The notes under the pieces: model-generated
What the model was told of the DNA's origin: nothing
Database searches by the model: none
The model's input: only the letters and a program-made list of their open reading frames with translations
Position numbers and translations under genes: made by a program
Shown here: piece by piece, positions 9,197 through 16,985 of the stretch
Layout: each line of letters starts with the position of its first letter
Position numbering within the stretch: position 1 is the stretch's first letter
Assembly (NCBI GenBank): GCA_944392605.1
Contig: CALXXE010000007.1
Span: forward strand, 1-64,000
DNA: 64,000 bases
Reading direction: 5' to 3'
Origin: an uncultured Clostridia bacterium
GTDB lineage: Bacteria; Bacillota; Clostridia; TANB77; CAG-508

Positions 9197-9592
9197 ATGG
9201 CTAAAAATGTAACAACAAAAAAAGTAGCTAGAAGAAATAGAAAAAACATTGAAAAAGGTGCAGCTCATATTCATTCTAGTTTTAACAATACAATAGTTAC
9301 AATAACAGATACTCAAGGAAATACTATCTCATGGGGAAGTGCCGGAGAATTAGGATATAAAGGATCTAGAAAAAGCACACCATTTGCAGCAGGACAAGTT
9401 GCTGAAACAGCAGCTAAAATTGCAATGGAACATGGTTTAAAAACAGTTGAAGTATTTGTTAAAGGACCAGGTTCAGGAAGAGAAGCAGCAATTCGTTCAC
9501 TTCAAACAGCTGGTCTAGAAATAAGTGCAATTAAAGATGTAACACCAATACCACATAATGGTTGTAGACCACCAAAAAGAAGAAGAGTTTAG
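9197..9592 (+). CDS. rpsK: 30S ribosomal protein S11
   Basis: S11, 131 residues, is part of the platform and the E-site mRNA path. [39 protein letters not shown] and the C-terminal [18 protein letters not shown] are diagnostic. SD aaggagg. It is followed by copy 3 of the structured repeat. Confidence 0.98.
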   Translation: MAKNVTTKKVARRNRKNIEKGAAHIHSSFNNTIVTITDTQGNTISWGSAGELGYKGSRKSTPFAAGQVAETAAKIAMEHGLKTVEVFVKGPGSGREAAIRSLQTAGLEISAIKDVTPIPHNGCRPPKRRRV

Positions 9593-9679
9593 TTAGCTGT
9601 TAGTGAGAAATTTATTTATAAATTTCGAGTATTGCAGATAACTAATGCAAAAATCACTTGTGATTTTTGTATATCTTAG
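9593..9679 (+). repeat. Structured intergenic element, copy 3 (rpsK/rpsD)
   Basis: CTGT (9597-9600) pairs with GCAG, enclosing GAG and CGA around an AAATTTA-rich hairpin. A downstream hairpin runs ATGCAAAAATCAC (9645-9657) to the TGATTTTTGTAT side (about 9661-9672), then ATCTTAG. The core follows copies 1 and 2, with CCGT/ACGG in copy 1 replaced by CTGT/GCAG here. The outer stem is weaker than in the other copies. A separate AAGGGA/TCCCTT hairpin lies at about 9708-9735. Confidence 0.65.
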
Positions 9680-9760
9680 AAGAATAAAAATTAGAGAAAT
9701 ATATATAAAGGGAATAGAAGAGAAAAATCCCTTGTCATAAAAAAAGAAAGGAGTATAAAA

Positions 9761-10387
9761 ATGGCAAGATATAAAGATGAACAATGTCGTAGATGCCGTA
9801 GAGAAGGACAAAAATTGTTCTTAAAAGGTGACAGATGTTATTCTGACAAATGTAGTATTTCAAGAAGAAATTATGCGCCAGGAGAACACGGACAAAGAAG
9901 AGCAAAACTTTCTGAATACGGAACACAGTTAAGAGAAAAACAAAAAACAAAAGCTTATTACGGAGTTGGAGAAAAACAATTCAGAAAATATTTTGAAATG
10001 GCTTCTAATAAAAAAGGAGTAACAGGTGAAGAACTATTACAAATATTAGAAAGCAGATTAGATAATGTTGTTTATAGATTAGGATTTGGAGCATCAAGAG
10101 CACAAGCAAGACAACTTGTAACTCATGCACAATTCGAAGTAAATGGAAAGAAAGTTAATATTCCATCATACTTAGTAAAAGCAGGAGATGTAATAACAGT
10201 AAGAGAAAACAAAAAAGATAATGGAACAATTAAAGTAAATGCTGAAGAATCAGCTAAAAGACCAGTTCCAGCATGGCTAGAAAAAGATACTGAAAACTTA
10301 AGTGGTAAAGTAATCAGATTAGCGTCTAGAGAAGATATTGATATTCCAATAGAAGAACATTTAATAGTAGAGCTTTACTCAAAATAA
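9761..10387 (+). CDS. rpsD: 30S ribosomal protein S4 (zinc-binding form)
   Basis: S4, 208 residues, nucleates assembly of the 30S body. The N terminus has four cysteines (CRRC at residues 9-12, then C26 and C31) forming a zinc site. The S4 RNA-binding domain follows with [20 protein letters not shown] and [20 protein letters not shown] aaaggag. S4 represses its own synthesis in Bacillus; whether the upstream element plays that part here is unknown. Confidence 0.98.
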   Translation: MARYKDEQCRRCRREGQKLFLKGDRCYSDKCSISRRNYAPGEHGQRRAKLSEYGTQLREKQKTKAYYGVGEKQFRKYFEMASNKKGVTGEELLQILESRLDNVVYRLGFGASRAQARQLVTHAQFEVNGKKVNIPSYLVKAGDVITVRENKKDNGTIKVNAEESAKRPVPAWLEKDTENLSGKVIRLASREDIDIPIEEHLIVELYSK

Positions 10388-10497
10388 TAGTTAGAAGTAA
10401 TAAAAGATATTTTGTTAAAACTTTTAAATTTTACTTGAGAAAAAACTATATAGTTTTTAAAAGTTTGAGATATATTCTCGAATATTAGGAGGTAAAA

Positions 10498-11445
10498 ATG
10501 ATAGAATTTGAAAAGCCAAATATTGAATGTCTAGAGGTAGATGATACAAATAATTATGCAAAATTTGTATGCGAACCATTAGAAAGAGGTTATGGAGTAA
10601 CAATAGGAAATTCACTAAGAAGAATTTTACTTTCATCTCTTCCAGGCTGTAGCATAACAAGTGTGAAAATTGATGGAGTTTTACATGAATTTTCAGATAT
10701 TGATAATGTAGTAGAAGATGTACCAGATATTATTCTTAATTTAAAAAATGTAAGACTAAAATTTGATGATAATGAAGAAAAAATCTTAAGAATAGATAAG
10801 AAAGGTGAAGGAGAAGTTTTAGCAGCAGATATCATTACTGATGGTACTGTAGAAATATTAAATCCTGACTTACATATAGCAACAGTTGCTGAGGGTGGAA
10901 GTTTAAAAATGGAAATGACAGCTGATAGAGGAAGAGGTTATAATTCTTCAGAGAAGAATAAGAAACCAAATCAAGATATATCTGTACTTCCAATTGATTC
11001 AATTTATACACCTGTTAAAAAGGTAAATTATCAAGTAGAAAATACTAGAGTTGGACAAATGGTAGATTATGATAAATTAATAATTGAAGTTTGGACAGAT
11101 GGAAGCTTAAAAGCTCATGAAGCTTTAAGTTTAGCAGCTAAAGTCATGACAGGTCATTTAGAATTATTTATAGATCTATCAGAAGCTACAAAAAATACAC
11201 AAGTTATGATAGAAAAAGAAGAATCTAAGAAAGAAAAAGTCTTAGAAATGACAATAGAAGAATTAGAATTATCTGTAAGATCATTCAATTGTTTGAAGAG
11301 AGCAGGAATTGGAACAGTTGAAGATTTAACAAATAAAACTGAAAATGAAATGATGAAGGTAAGAAACCTTGGAAAGAAATCATTAGAAGAAGTAACAGCA
11401 AAATTACATTCATTAGGATTAGATTTTGCTAAAGAAGACGAATAA
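10498..11445 (+). CDS. rpoA: RNA polymerase alpha subunit
   Basis: Alpha subunit, 315 residues, dimerises to scaffold RNA polymerase. The N-terminal domain has [20 protein letters not shown] and [20 protein letters not shown]. The C-terminal domain (about 245-315) has [20 protein letters not shown] and the helix-hairpin-helix that binds UP elements and regulators. SD taggagg. The 110-base leader holds an AAAACTTTTAAA/TTTAAAAGTTT stem around an inner AAAAACTATATAGTTTTT palindrome. Confidence 0.98.
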   Translation: MIEFEKPNIECLEVDDTNNYAKFVCEPLERGYGVTIGNSLRRILLSSLPGCSITSVKIDGVLHEFSDIDNVVEDVPDIILNLKNVRLKFDDNEEKILRIDKKGEGEVLAADIITDGTVEILNPDLHIATVAEGGSLKMEMTADRGRGYNSSEKNKKPNQDISVLPIDSIYTPVKKVNYQVENTRVGQMVDYDKLIIEVWTDGSLKAHEALSLAAKVMTGHLELFIDLSEATKNTQVMIEKEESKKEKVLEMTIEELELSVRSFNCLKRAGIGTVEDLTNKTENEMMKVRNLGKKSLEEVTAKLHSLGLDFAKEDE

Positions 11446-11469
11446 TAGAAATAAAGGAAGGTGAAAAAA

Positions 11470-11997
11470 TTGGCAACTAATAGAAAGTTAGGAAGAACAA
11501 CAGACATAAGAATGGCAATGCTTAGAACATTAACAACTGACCTTATTTTACATGGTAAAGTTGAAACAACATTACCTAGAGCTAAAGAAGTAAAAGCAAT
11601 TGCTGATAGTATTATAGCTTTAGCAATAAAAGAAAAAGATAACTTCGAAATGGTAGATGTTAAGGTTGTAAAAGCTAAACTAGATTCTAAAGGAAATAAA
11701 GAAACAGAATTAGTTAAAAGCAAAAATGGTAAAGAATATCTTAAAGTTGTAAAAGAAACAACAACTGAAAAAAGACAAAAAGATATGCCATCTAGATTAA
11801 ATGCTAGAAGAAAAATGATGAAAACTTTAAACAAAGTTAAAGATGAAAAAGGTAACAATATAGATTTACCATCAAAATTATTCAACGAAATAGCTCCAAA
11901 ATATGCTGATAAAAACGTAGGTGGATATACACGTATAGTTAAAGCTGGTCCAAGAAGAGGAGACGGAGCAGAAGTTGCAATATTACAATTAATATAA
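11470..11997 (+). CDS. rplQ: 50S ribosomal protein L17 (extended)
   Basis: L17, 175 residues, lies near the tunnel exit. It begins MATNRKLGRTTDIRMAMLRT and ends GGYTRIVKAGPRRGDGAEVA before the last residues. The family is usually near 115-130 residues; here about 50 extra residues (roughly 60-115, Lys/Glu-rich, between IKEKDNFEMV and RQKDMPSRLN) interrupt the middle. TTG 11470 is preferred over GTG 11461 because SD aaggaaggtg overlaps the GTG. Last gene of the alpha operon, followed by a terminator. Confidence 0.95.
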   Translation: MATNRKLGRTTDIRMAMLRTLTTDLILHGKVETTLPRAKEVKAIADSIIALAIKEKDNFEMVDVKVVKAKLDSKGNKETELVKSKNGKEYLKVVKETTTEKRQKDMPSRLNARRKMMKTLNKVKDEKGNNIDLPSKLFNEIAPKYADKNVGGYTRIVKAGPRRGDGAEVAILQLI

Positions 11998-12007
11998 TAT
12001 TTATAAT

Positions 12008-12045
12008 AAAAAGGCTGGAAATTAGATTCCATGTCTTTTTTTATT
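12008..12045 (+). terminator. Terminator after rplQ
   Basis: AAAAAGGC and TGGAA pair with TTCCA and GTCTTTTT around ATTAGA, with one bulge, followed by a run of seven T. It closes the ribosomal superoperon. Confidence 0.8.
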
Positions 12046-12134
12046 TATAAAAATATTTAAATTTTTATATAAAAAATCAAATTATATGTTATAATAAATT
12101 TGTGTTATATATAAAGAAAGGACATAAAAAACAT

Positions 12135-13199
12135 ATGAGAAAAATAATGTTAGACGAAAACGAAAGAAAAGCAATTAAAGGAATAGATGTTGATAGTGTG
12201 ATAAAAACTGAAAATCACCAAAAAAGTAATTCAGATAAAATGTTTGATTATATAGAAAAGATTATGAGTGGTAAAACTTACGGAATTGGTGTTCATTCAA
12301 TTACTAAAGGTGATAGAGAAGGAAAATTAAATAGTATTCTCGAAAATGGTATAGAACTAAAGGAAAATGAAGGAATATTATCAACTGTAAGTTCTTTTGG
12401 AACAAGAGTAGAAGGTAAAGGTACTAGACAAAATATAGTTGATTATTCTTGGGGAGATGATGAACAGAAATTAAATGTTATAGTCCTAGTACCATATATT
12501 ATTTCAAACAGTGAAGGAAAAGAACTCTATTTAGGATTTCCATCAATGGATGTAGAATGTGCTGGAAATAATCATAGGACAACTTGTGTATTAGATACAG
12601 CATGTAAAAATGAAAATGGAAAAGGAAGTCTTCCAAAAGAATTTATTTTAGGTTATTTTACACAAAGTGAAGGAAATATAAATTTTGTTGAAAATCAAAA
12701 TTATTATGAACTTTTACCAGAAGAAGAAAAAGATAGTTTCTTTTTAGAGATGGATGGTAAAATAACAGGAAAAGCTAGAATAATAAGTGATGCAGTGTTA
12801 TCAGGAAATTTTAGCTTATTAAAACAAATGAGTCAAGAAGAGCAAGAGGCAATAAAAACAAAAGAAGGAGAATTAGAAAGAAAAAATATTTTAGAAAGAG
12901 GAATTGGAAATATGCAATTAGCTAGAAATCTAGCTAAAACCTCAGTCCATTTAAATCAAGATGATTCAGCAACACAGGCTTTAGATTATTTAGAGACAGA
13001 AAAGACAAAGGAAAAGGAAAATAGCGAAAAACAAACTGGAGGAAAAACAACGAGAGCAAGTCGTGTAATTAAAGTTTTATTAGAATCATATAGAAGAACA
13101 GAAGAAGTTAATTTATCAGGGGTAAAACAGGCAAAAGGAAGGCTAGGAGAAGGGCTTGAAAATGAACAACAAAAAAGTCACGAAGGAGAAGAAAAATGA
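12135..13199 (+). CDS. Unknown protein, first of a two-gene unit
   Basis: A 354-residue soluble protein I do not recognise. It has no signal peptide or membrane span. Distinctive stretches are YGIGVHSITKGDREGKLNSI, GILSTVSSFGTRVEGKGTRQ and LGFPSMDVECAGNNHRTTCV. The last 130 residues are charged, helical and low-complexity (EREK, EEVN, EGLENEQQ), so the N-terminal 230 residues are probably the folded part. A TATAAT-like -10 lies at about 12088, so the in-frame GTG at 12102 falls at the transcript start; ATG 12135 with aaagaaagga upstream is preferred. It overlaps the next gene by 4 bases (ATGA). Confidence 0.75.
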   Translation: MRKIMLDENERKAIKGIDVDSVIKTENHQKSNSDKMFDYIEKIMSGKTYGIGVHSITKGDREGKLNSILENGIELKENEGILSTVSSFGTRVEGKGTRQNIVDYSWGDDEQKLNVIVLVPYIISNSEGKELYLGFPSMDVECAGNNHRTTCVLDTACKNENGKGSLPKEFILGYFTQSEGNINFVENQNYYELLPEEEKDSFFLEMDGKITGKARIISDAVLSGNFSLLKQMSQEEQEAIKTKEGELERKNILERGIGNMQLARNLAKTSVHLNQDDSATQALDYLETEKTKEKENSEKQTGGKTTRASRVIKVLLESYRRTEEVNLSGVKQAKGRLGEGLENEQQKSHEGEEK

Positions 13200-13654
13200 A
13201 TGAAAATACTAAAAAAGTTTATTCGGAAGTATATCAAGTGTTAAATGTTTTGGGAGATGAATATATTAGAAGATTACCTAAAAGTTTATATAATATGTTA
13301 GAAGAAAAAAGAGATACTACTTATAATCCCAAATATACGGATGAAATTACATTAGATATGCAAAATATTAATAAAGAAAGTTTGAACATTTTGGCTTTAT
13401 TACAATTTAATTATTGGTGTGATAGTTATGAGGAAAAATTGGAATTACAAAATATTTTAGAAGAGAATGAAAAAATACATGAAGAGAACTTGAGAAAGAA
13501 ATATAATTCTGAAAACTTATTTAAAAATAAGAAGAATGTTTATACGAAAGAAGCTATAGAAAATAATATGGCCATAGTAGAATATAAAGAAAATATTTTT
13601 AGGAAACTTATTAATAAGATAAAAAATATATTTGGTACAAATAGAAATATGTAA
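13196..13654 (+). CDS. Unknown protein, second of a two-gene unit
   Basis: A 152-residue protein without a recognised family. It is acidic and mostly helical (NILEENEKIHEENLRKKY), ending in a basic amphipathic stretch, FRKLINKIKNIFG, that might touch the membrane. The ATG overlaps the stop of the upstream gene (ATGA), with SD gaaggagaag, so the pair is surely co-translated. Its stop is followed at once by a decayed piece of rplQ. Confidence 0.7.
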   Translation: MNENTKKVYSEVYQVLNVLGDEYIRRLPKSLYNMLEEKRDTTYNPKYTDEITLDMQNINKESLNILALLQFNYWCDSYEEKLELQNILEENEKIHEENLRKKYNSENLFKNKKNVYTKEAIENNMAIVEYKENIFRKLINKIKNIFGTNRNM

Positions 13655-13729
13655 CAAAAAGATATGTTATCTAGATTAAATGTTAGGAAAAATTGAGATA
13701 ACTTAAAATGAAATTAAAAATGCCAAAGG
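13654..13729 (+). pseudogene. Decayed fragment of a second rplQ
   Basis: Bases 13654-13686 match 11775-11807 inside rplQ with only three mismatches. Read in the rplQ frame they give QKDMLSRLNVRKN followed by a stop, against QKDMPSRLNARRKM in L17. A weaker match continues to about 13729. It is too short to function and is best explained as the residue of a duplication or of recombination with a foreign rplQ region. Confidence 0.75.
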
Positions 13730-13765
13730 AGAATCTATAAAAGCTTTGATTCTCCTTTGGCATTT
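13718..13765 (-). terminator. Perfect 18-bp inverted repeat
   Basis: 13718-13735 is the exact reverse complement of 13748-13765, with a 12-base loop. Read on the minus strand the stem is followed by TTTTTAATTT, so it works best as a terminator for the small minus-strand ORF at 13802-13945. On the plus strand there is no T tract immediately after it. Confidence 0.65.
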
Positions 13766-13801
13766 GGGTTAAAAAGGCTATTTTTTCTTTCCAAAAATGG
13801 A

Positions 13802-13945
13802 CTAAAATATGCTTTTAGCCTCACTGTTCTTAGGTTTTACCTTAGATGGTTCGATAGTAGGATTACGATACACATATGTACCATCCTTGCTAATTCCAAC
13901 AAAATTAAGGTAAATGATACCTGTCTTGTAAGTGTAATTTGACAT
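13802..13945 (-). CDS. Small ORF or gene remnant, unknown
   Basis: The minus strand encodes 47 residues, MSNYTYKTGIIYLNFVGISK then DGTYVYRNPTIEPSKV and a short tail. Composition and the following stem-loop look like real coding sequence. The SD is weak, and stops in all nearby upstream codons mean it cannot extend. It could be a genuine small protein or the C-terminal stump of a lost gene. No family recognised. Confidence 0.45.
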   Translation of the reverse strand: MSNYTYKTGIIYLNFVGISKDGTYVYRNPTIEPSKVKPKNSEAKSIF

Positions 13946-14182
13946 AAGAAATCATTTCTATTTTAAATGCCAAGTACTATTATATAAATAGATTATACAA
14001 TGGTTTTCTACAGTTATCAATAAAATTAGATAAATAAATTCAAATAGATATTTTAGAACTATAGAAAAGCTAAGTATTAAATGGATAGTGATAAATTAAA
14101 AATTATTAGATTTAAGGCTAGTTAAATTTATAAAATGTGTCAAAAAAGAGGAAGATGAATATAATAACCATAGGTGGTAAAA

Positions 14183-14533
14183 ATGGAGTTTATAATGAAT
14201 GTAATATTTTGGACATTGGCACTTTATGGTTTGTTTGAGATAATAAAAAACATAATATATTTGAGTACATATACAAACTTTAAATCAGATGGAATTTATG
14301 TAATAATAGCAGTTAAAAATCAAGAAAATAAAATAGAAGGATTTTTACGTTCAGCATTATTTAAGCTATTATATGGAAGAGATGATTATGTGAAAGATAT
14401 AATAGTAACAGATTTAAAATCAAAAGATTCTACAAAGGAAATATTAAAGAAATTATCACAAGAATACGAATGTTTAGAGGTTGTGAATTGGAAAGAATGT
14501 AAAGAAATAATGGATAGTGTAGATGATAGTTAG
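14183..14533 (+). CDS. Membrane-anchored GT2-like small protein
   Basis: 116 residues. An N-terminal hydrophobic helix (about 3-25, VIFWTLALYGLFEIIKNIIY) anchors a cytoplasmic domain. That domain recalls the first half of a family 2 glycosyltransferase fold (GIYVIIAVKNQENKIEGFLR, then IIVTDLKSKDSTKEILKKL), but without the catalytic region, so it is unlikely to transfer sugars. ATG 14183 follows SD taggtgg; the in-frame GTG 14174 overlaps the SD. It stands alone upstream of recD2. The fold assignment is inference. Confidence 0.6.
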   Translation: MEFIMNVIFWTLALYGLFEIIKNIIYLSTYTNFKSDGIYVIIAVKNQENKIEGFLRSALFKLLYGRDDYVKDIIVTDLKSKDSTKEILKKLSQEYECLEVVNWKECKEIMDSVDDS

Positions 14534-14537
14534 TTGC

Positions 14538-14566
14538 TTGAAAAAAATGTTCGTTTGTGATAGACT
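14538..14566 (+). promoter_or_regulatory. Promoter of recD2
   Basis: TTGAAA (14538-14543), a 17-base spacer and TAGACT (14561-14566) lie 35 bases before the recD2 ATG. Confidence 0.6.
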
Positions 14567-14600
14567 AAGACTGTTAATTAAAATAAAGTAGGAGAAATAA

Positions 14601-16841
14601 ATGGAAATAACCGGAGAGATACTAACTATCATTTATAAAAATGAAGTAAATAGTTATACAATTGCAGAATTTGAAACTGACGAGGAAATAACAACTGTTG
14701 TGGGATATTTACCTTTTATAAATGTAGGAGATACATTAAAATTAATAGGAAAATTTGTAGAACATAAAGATTATGGAAGACAATTTAAAGTAGATACGTT
14801 TGAAAAAATGATGCCACAAAACCTAGCAGCATTAGAAAAATATTTAGCAAACGGAAAAATAAAAGGAATAGGAGAAGCTCTAGCCAGAAGGATAATAAAA
14901 AAATTTGGTGATGAGACAATAAAAGTTTTTCAATCTTATCCAGAAAGATTAGCAGAAGTAAAAGGAATTTCAAAAGAGAAAGCGAAAGAAATGTCAGAAA
15001 GCTTTATAGAGAACTGGGAAGTATGGCAAATAGTAGGTTTCTTAGAAAAGTTTGGAATAGGGGCAGAACATGCTCAAAAGGTATTTGATTTATATGGTAC
15101 TAATGCTATAGAAGAGATGGAACAAGATCCATATATATTAATAGATATAGCAAGAGGAGTAGACTTTAAACAAATAGATAGGATGGCATTAGACCTAGGA
15201 ATAAGCTATGATAATGAAAAAAGAGTAACAAGTGGTATTAAGTATGGATTAATCAGAAGTACAAATAATGGACATTCTTGCGTGTTAAAAGATAATTTAA
15301 TAGAGTTTGTGGTGAATTTATTAGATGTATCATCAGAAAATGTAGAGGATGGATTAATAGCTCTAAGAGCAAAAGATGAAATCATTATAGAAAAAAGAGA
15401 TGATGGATTAGAATATGCATACTCATCAGCTTTTTATAATGCGGAGGAAGAAATAGCATTTAGAATAAAAAGATTACAAAATTCTAAGAATATGAAAAGA
15501 ATAACAGGTTTGGACAAGGAGCTAAAAAAAGCAGCAAAATTATCTAGTATAGAATTATCAGAAAAACAAAAAGAAGCACTAAAATTAGTAAATGAAAACA
15601 ATGTAACTATAATAACAGGTGGACCTGGTACTGGAAAAACAACAATTATAAAAAATATAATAGATATATATGAAGATAAAGGAAAAAAAGTAATCTTAGC
15701 TGCGCCAACAGGAAGAGCGGCAAAAAGAATGACAGAGACAACAGGAAAAGAAGCATCAACATTACATAGATTATTAGAAATAGGAAAAATAGATGATGAC
15801 AGTCTTTATAAAAATACAAGTAAATATGAAGGGGCACCTATAGACGCAGATGTTATTATAGTAGATGAAGTTTCAATGATGGACATGTTCTTAATGAGTT
15901 ATTTATTAAAATGTGTATATCAAGGAACTAAGTTAGTATTAGTTGGTGATATAGACCAACTTCCATCAGTAGGACCAGGAAGTGTATTAAAAGATTTAAT
16001 AAACTCAGAAGAAATACCAACTATTAAGTTAGATAAAATATTTAGACAAGCAGCAAGAAGCAAGATAATAGTAAATGCACATAGAGTAAATGAAGGCGAA
16101 AAGTTCTTAAGTAAATCAGAAGAAGAAGAGGATATGAATGAAGACTTCTTCTTTATAAAAGAAACTAGCCAAGAGAGAATGCTTGCTCAAGTTGTGTCTC
16201 TATGTACAGGAAGATTAGAAAAATACGGAAATTATGACTTCTTCCAAAATATACAGGTGTTATCACCTACTAAAAAAGGAATGCTTGGAACTAAAGAATT
16301 AAATAAAGTATTACAAGAACATTTAAATCCTAATTTGGATAATTCACCTGAAAAAGCAAGTATGGGAGCAGTATTTAGAACTGGCGATAGAGTTATGCAA
16401 ATAAAAAACAATTATGATATTTACTGGGAAAGAGAAGGAACAGGAAAGCTAGGTGGATTAGAAAATAAAGAAGTAGGAAGCGGAGTATTTAATGGTGAAA
16501 TAGGAACAATAACAGATGTAGATGAAAGAGAGAAGCAAGTAGAGATAAAATTCGATGATGATAAAGTAGCTTGGTATGAATTCTCAGAACTTGATCAAAT
16601 AGAACATAGTTATGCTATAACAATACATAAAGCACAGGGAAGCGAGTTTGATGTAGTAATAATGGTAGTACCACCATCATCTCCAATGTTACTTACAAGG
16701 AACTTATTATATACAGGAATAACAAGAGCCAAAAAACTTTTAATAGTAATTGGAAGTGAGAAGGTAATAGATTATATGATACAAAATGTAGATAGCAAGA
16801 AGAGAAATACAGGCTTGGAATTTAAGATGAAATTAGAATAA
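14601..16841 (+). CDS. recD2: RecD2-type ATP-dependent 5'-3' DNA helicase
   Basis: RecD2, 746 residues, is a superfamily 1B helicase acting alone (not in RecBCD) in DNA repair and replication-fork stability. The N-terminal domain (about 1-320) has the family helix-hairpin-helix region (GKIKGIGEALARRIIKKFG). Motor motifs follow: Walker A TGGPGTGKTT near 345, Walker B IIVDEVSMMD near 422, VLVGDIDQLPSVGPG, and SYAITIHKAQGSEFD with LLYTGITRAK at the end. Its natural terminator is the palindrome at 16849 now flanking an insertion sequence. Confidence 0.96.
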   Translation: MEITGEILTIIYKNEVNSYTIAEFETDEEITTVVGYLPFINVGDTLKLIGKFVEHKDYGRQFKVDTFEKMMPQNLAALEKYLANGKIKGIGEALARRIIKKFGDETIKVFQSYPERLAEVKGISKEKAKEMSESFIENWEVWQIVGFLEKFGIGAEHAQKVFDLYGTNAIEEMEQDPYILIDIARGVDFKQIDRMALDLGISYDNEKRVTSGIKYGLIRSTNNGHSCVLKDNLIEFVVNLLDVSSENVEDGLIALRAKDEIIIEKRDDGLEYAYSSAFYNAEEEIAFRIKRLQNSKNMKRITGLDKELKKAAKLSSIELSEKQKEALKLVNENNVTIITGGPGTGKTTIIKNIIDIYEDKGKKVILAAPTGRAAKRMTETTGKEASTLHRLLEIGKIDDDSLYKNTSKYEGAPIDADVIIVDEVSMMDMFLMSYLLKCVYQGTKLVLVGDIDQLPSVGPGSVLKDLINSEEIPTIKLDKIFRQAARSKIIVNAHRVNEGEKFLSKSEEEEDMNEDFFFIKETSQERMLAQVVSLCTGRLEKYGNYDFFQNIQVLSPTKKGMLGTKELNKVLQEHLNPNLDNSPEKASMGAVFRTGDRVMQIKNNYDIYWEREGTGKLGGLENKEVGSGVFNGEIGTITDVDEREKQVEIKFDDDKVAWYEFSELDQIEHSYAITIHKAQGSEFDVVIMVVPPSSPMLLTRNLLYTGITRAKKLLIVIGSEKVIDYMIQNVDSKKRNTGLEFKMKLE

Positions 16842-16848
16842 GGAATAA

Positions 16849-16870
16849 AGAGGAACTATTTAGTTCCTCT
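16849..16870 (+). terminator. recD2 terminator palindrome / left target-site copy
   Basis: The 22 bases AGAGGAACTATTTAGTTCCTCT form a perfect 10-bp stem with a TT loop. An identical copy lies at 18525-18546 on the other side of the insertion sequence, so this is the target-site duplication of the element as well as the recD2 stem-loop. Confidence 0.85.
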
Positions 16871-16985
16871 CAGATTGTTGACAAAGTATATAAAAAATAT
16901 TTTGCCAACAATTTTTTTATTTTAAATTTTATAGATTTTTTATAGTAATTCTAAATTTTCTATAAAAAAGGAGTATAATGGGGTG

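Noticed and set aside
11154-12032. Long minus-strand open frame (292 codons) opposite rpoA and rplQ
   Set aside because: Both genes on the plus strand are certain. The antisense translation is Ser/Leu/Phe-rich as expected from A-rich codons read backwards, and has no SD.
13757-13942. Plus-strand 61-codon ORF
   Set aside because: It overlaps the right arm of the 18-bp stem and has no SD. The minus strand gives a more protein-like product with a terminator in the right place.
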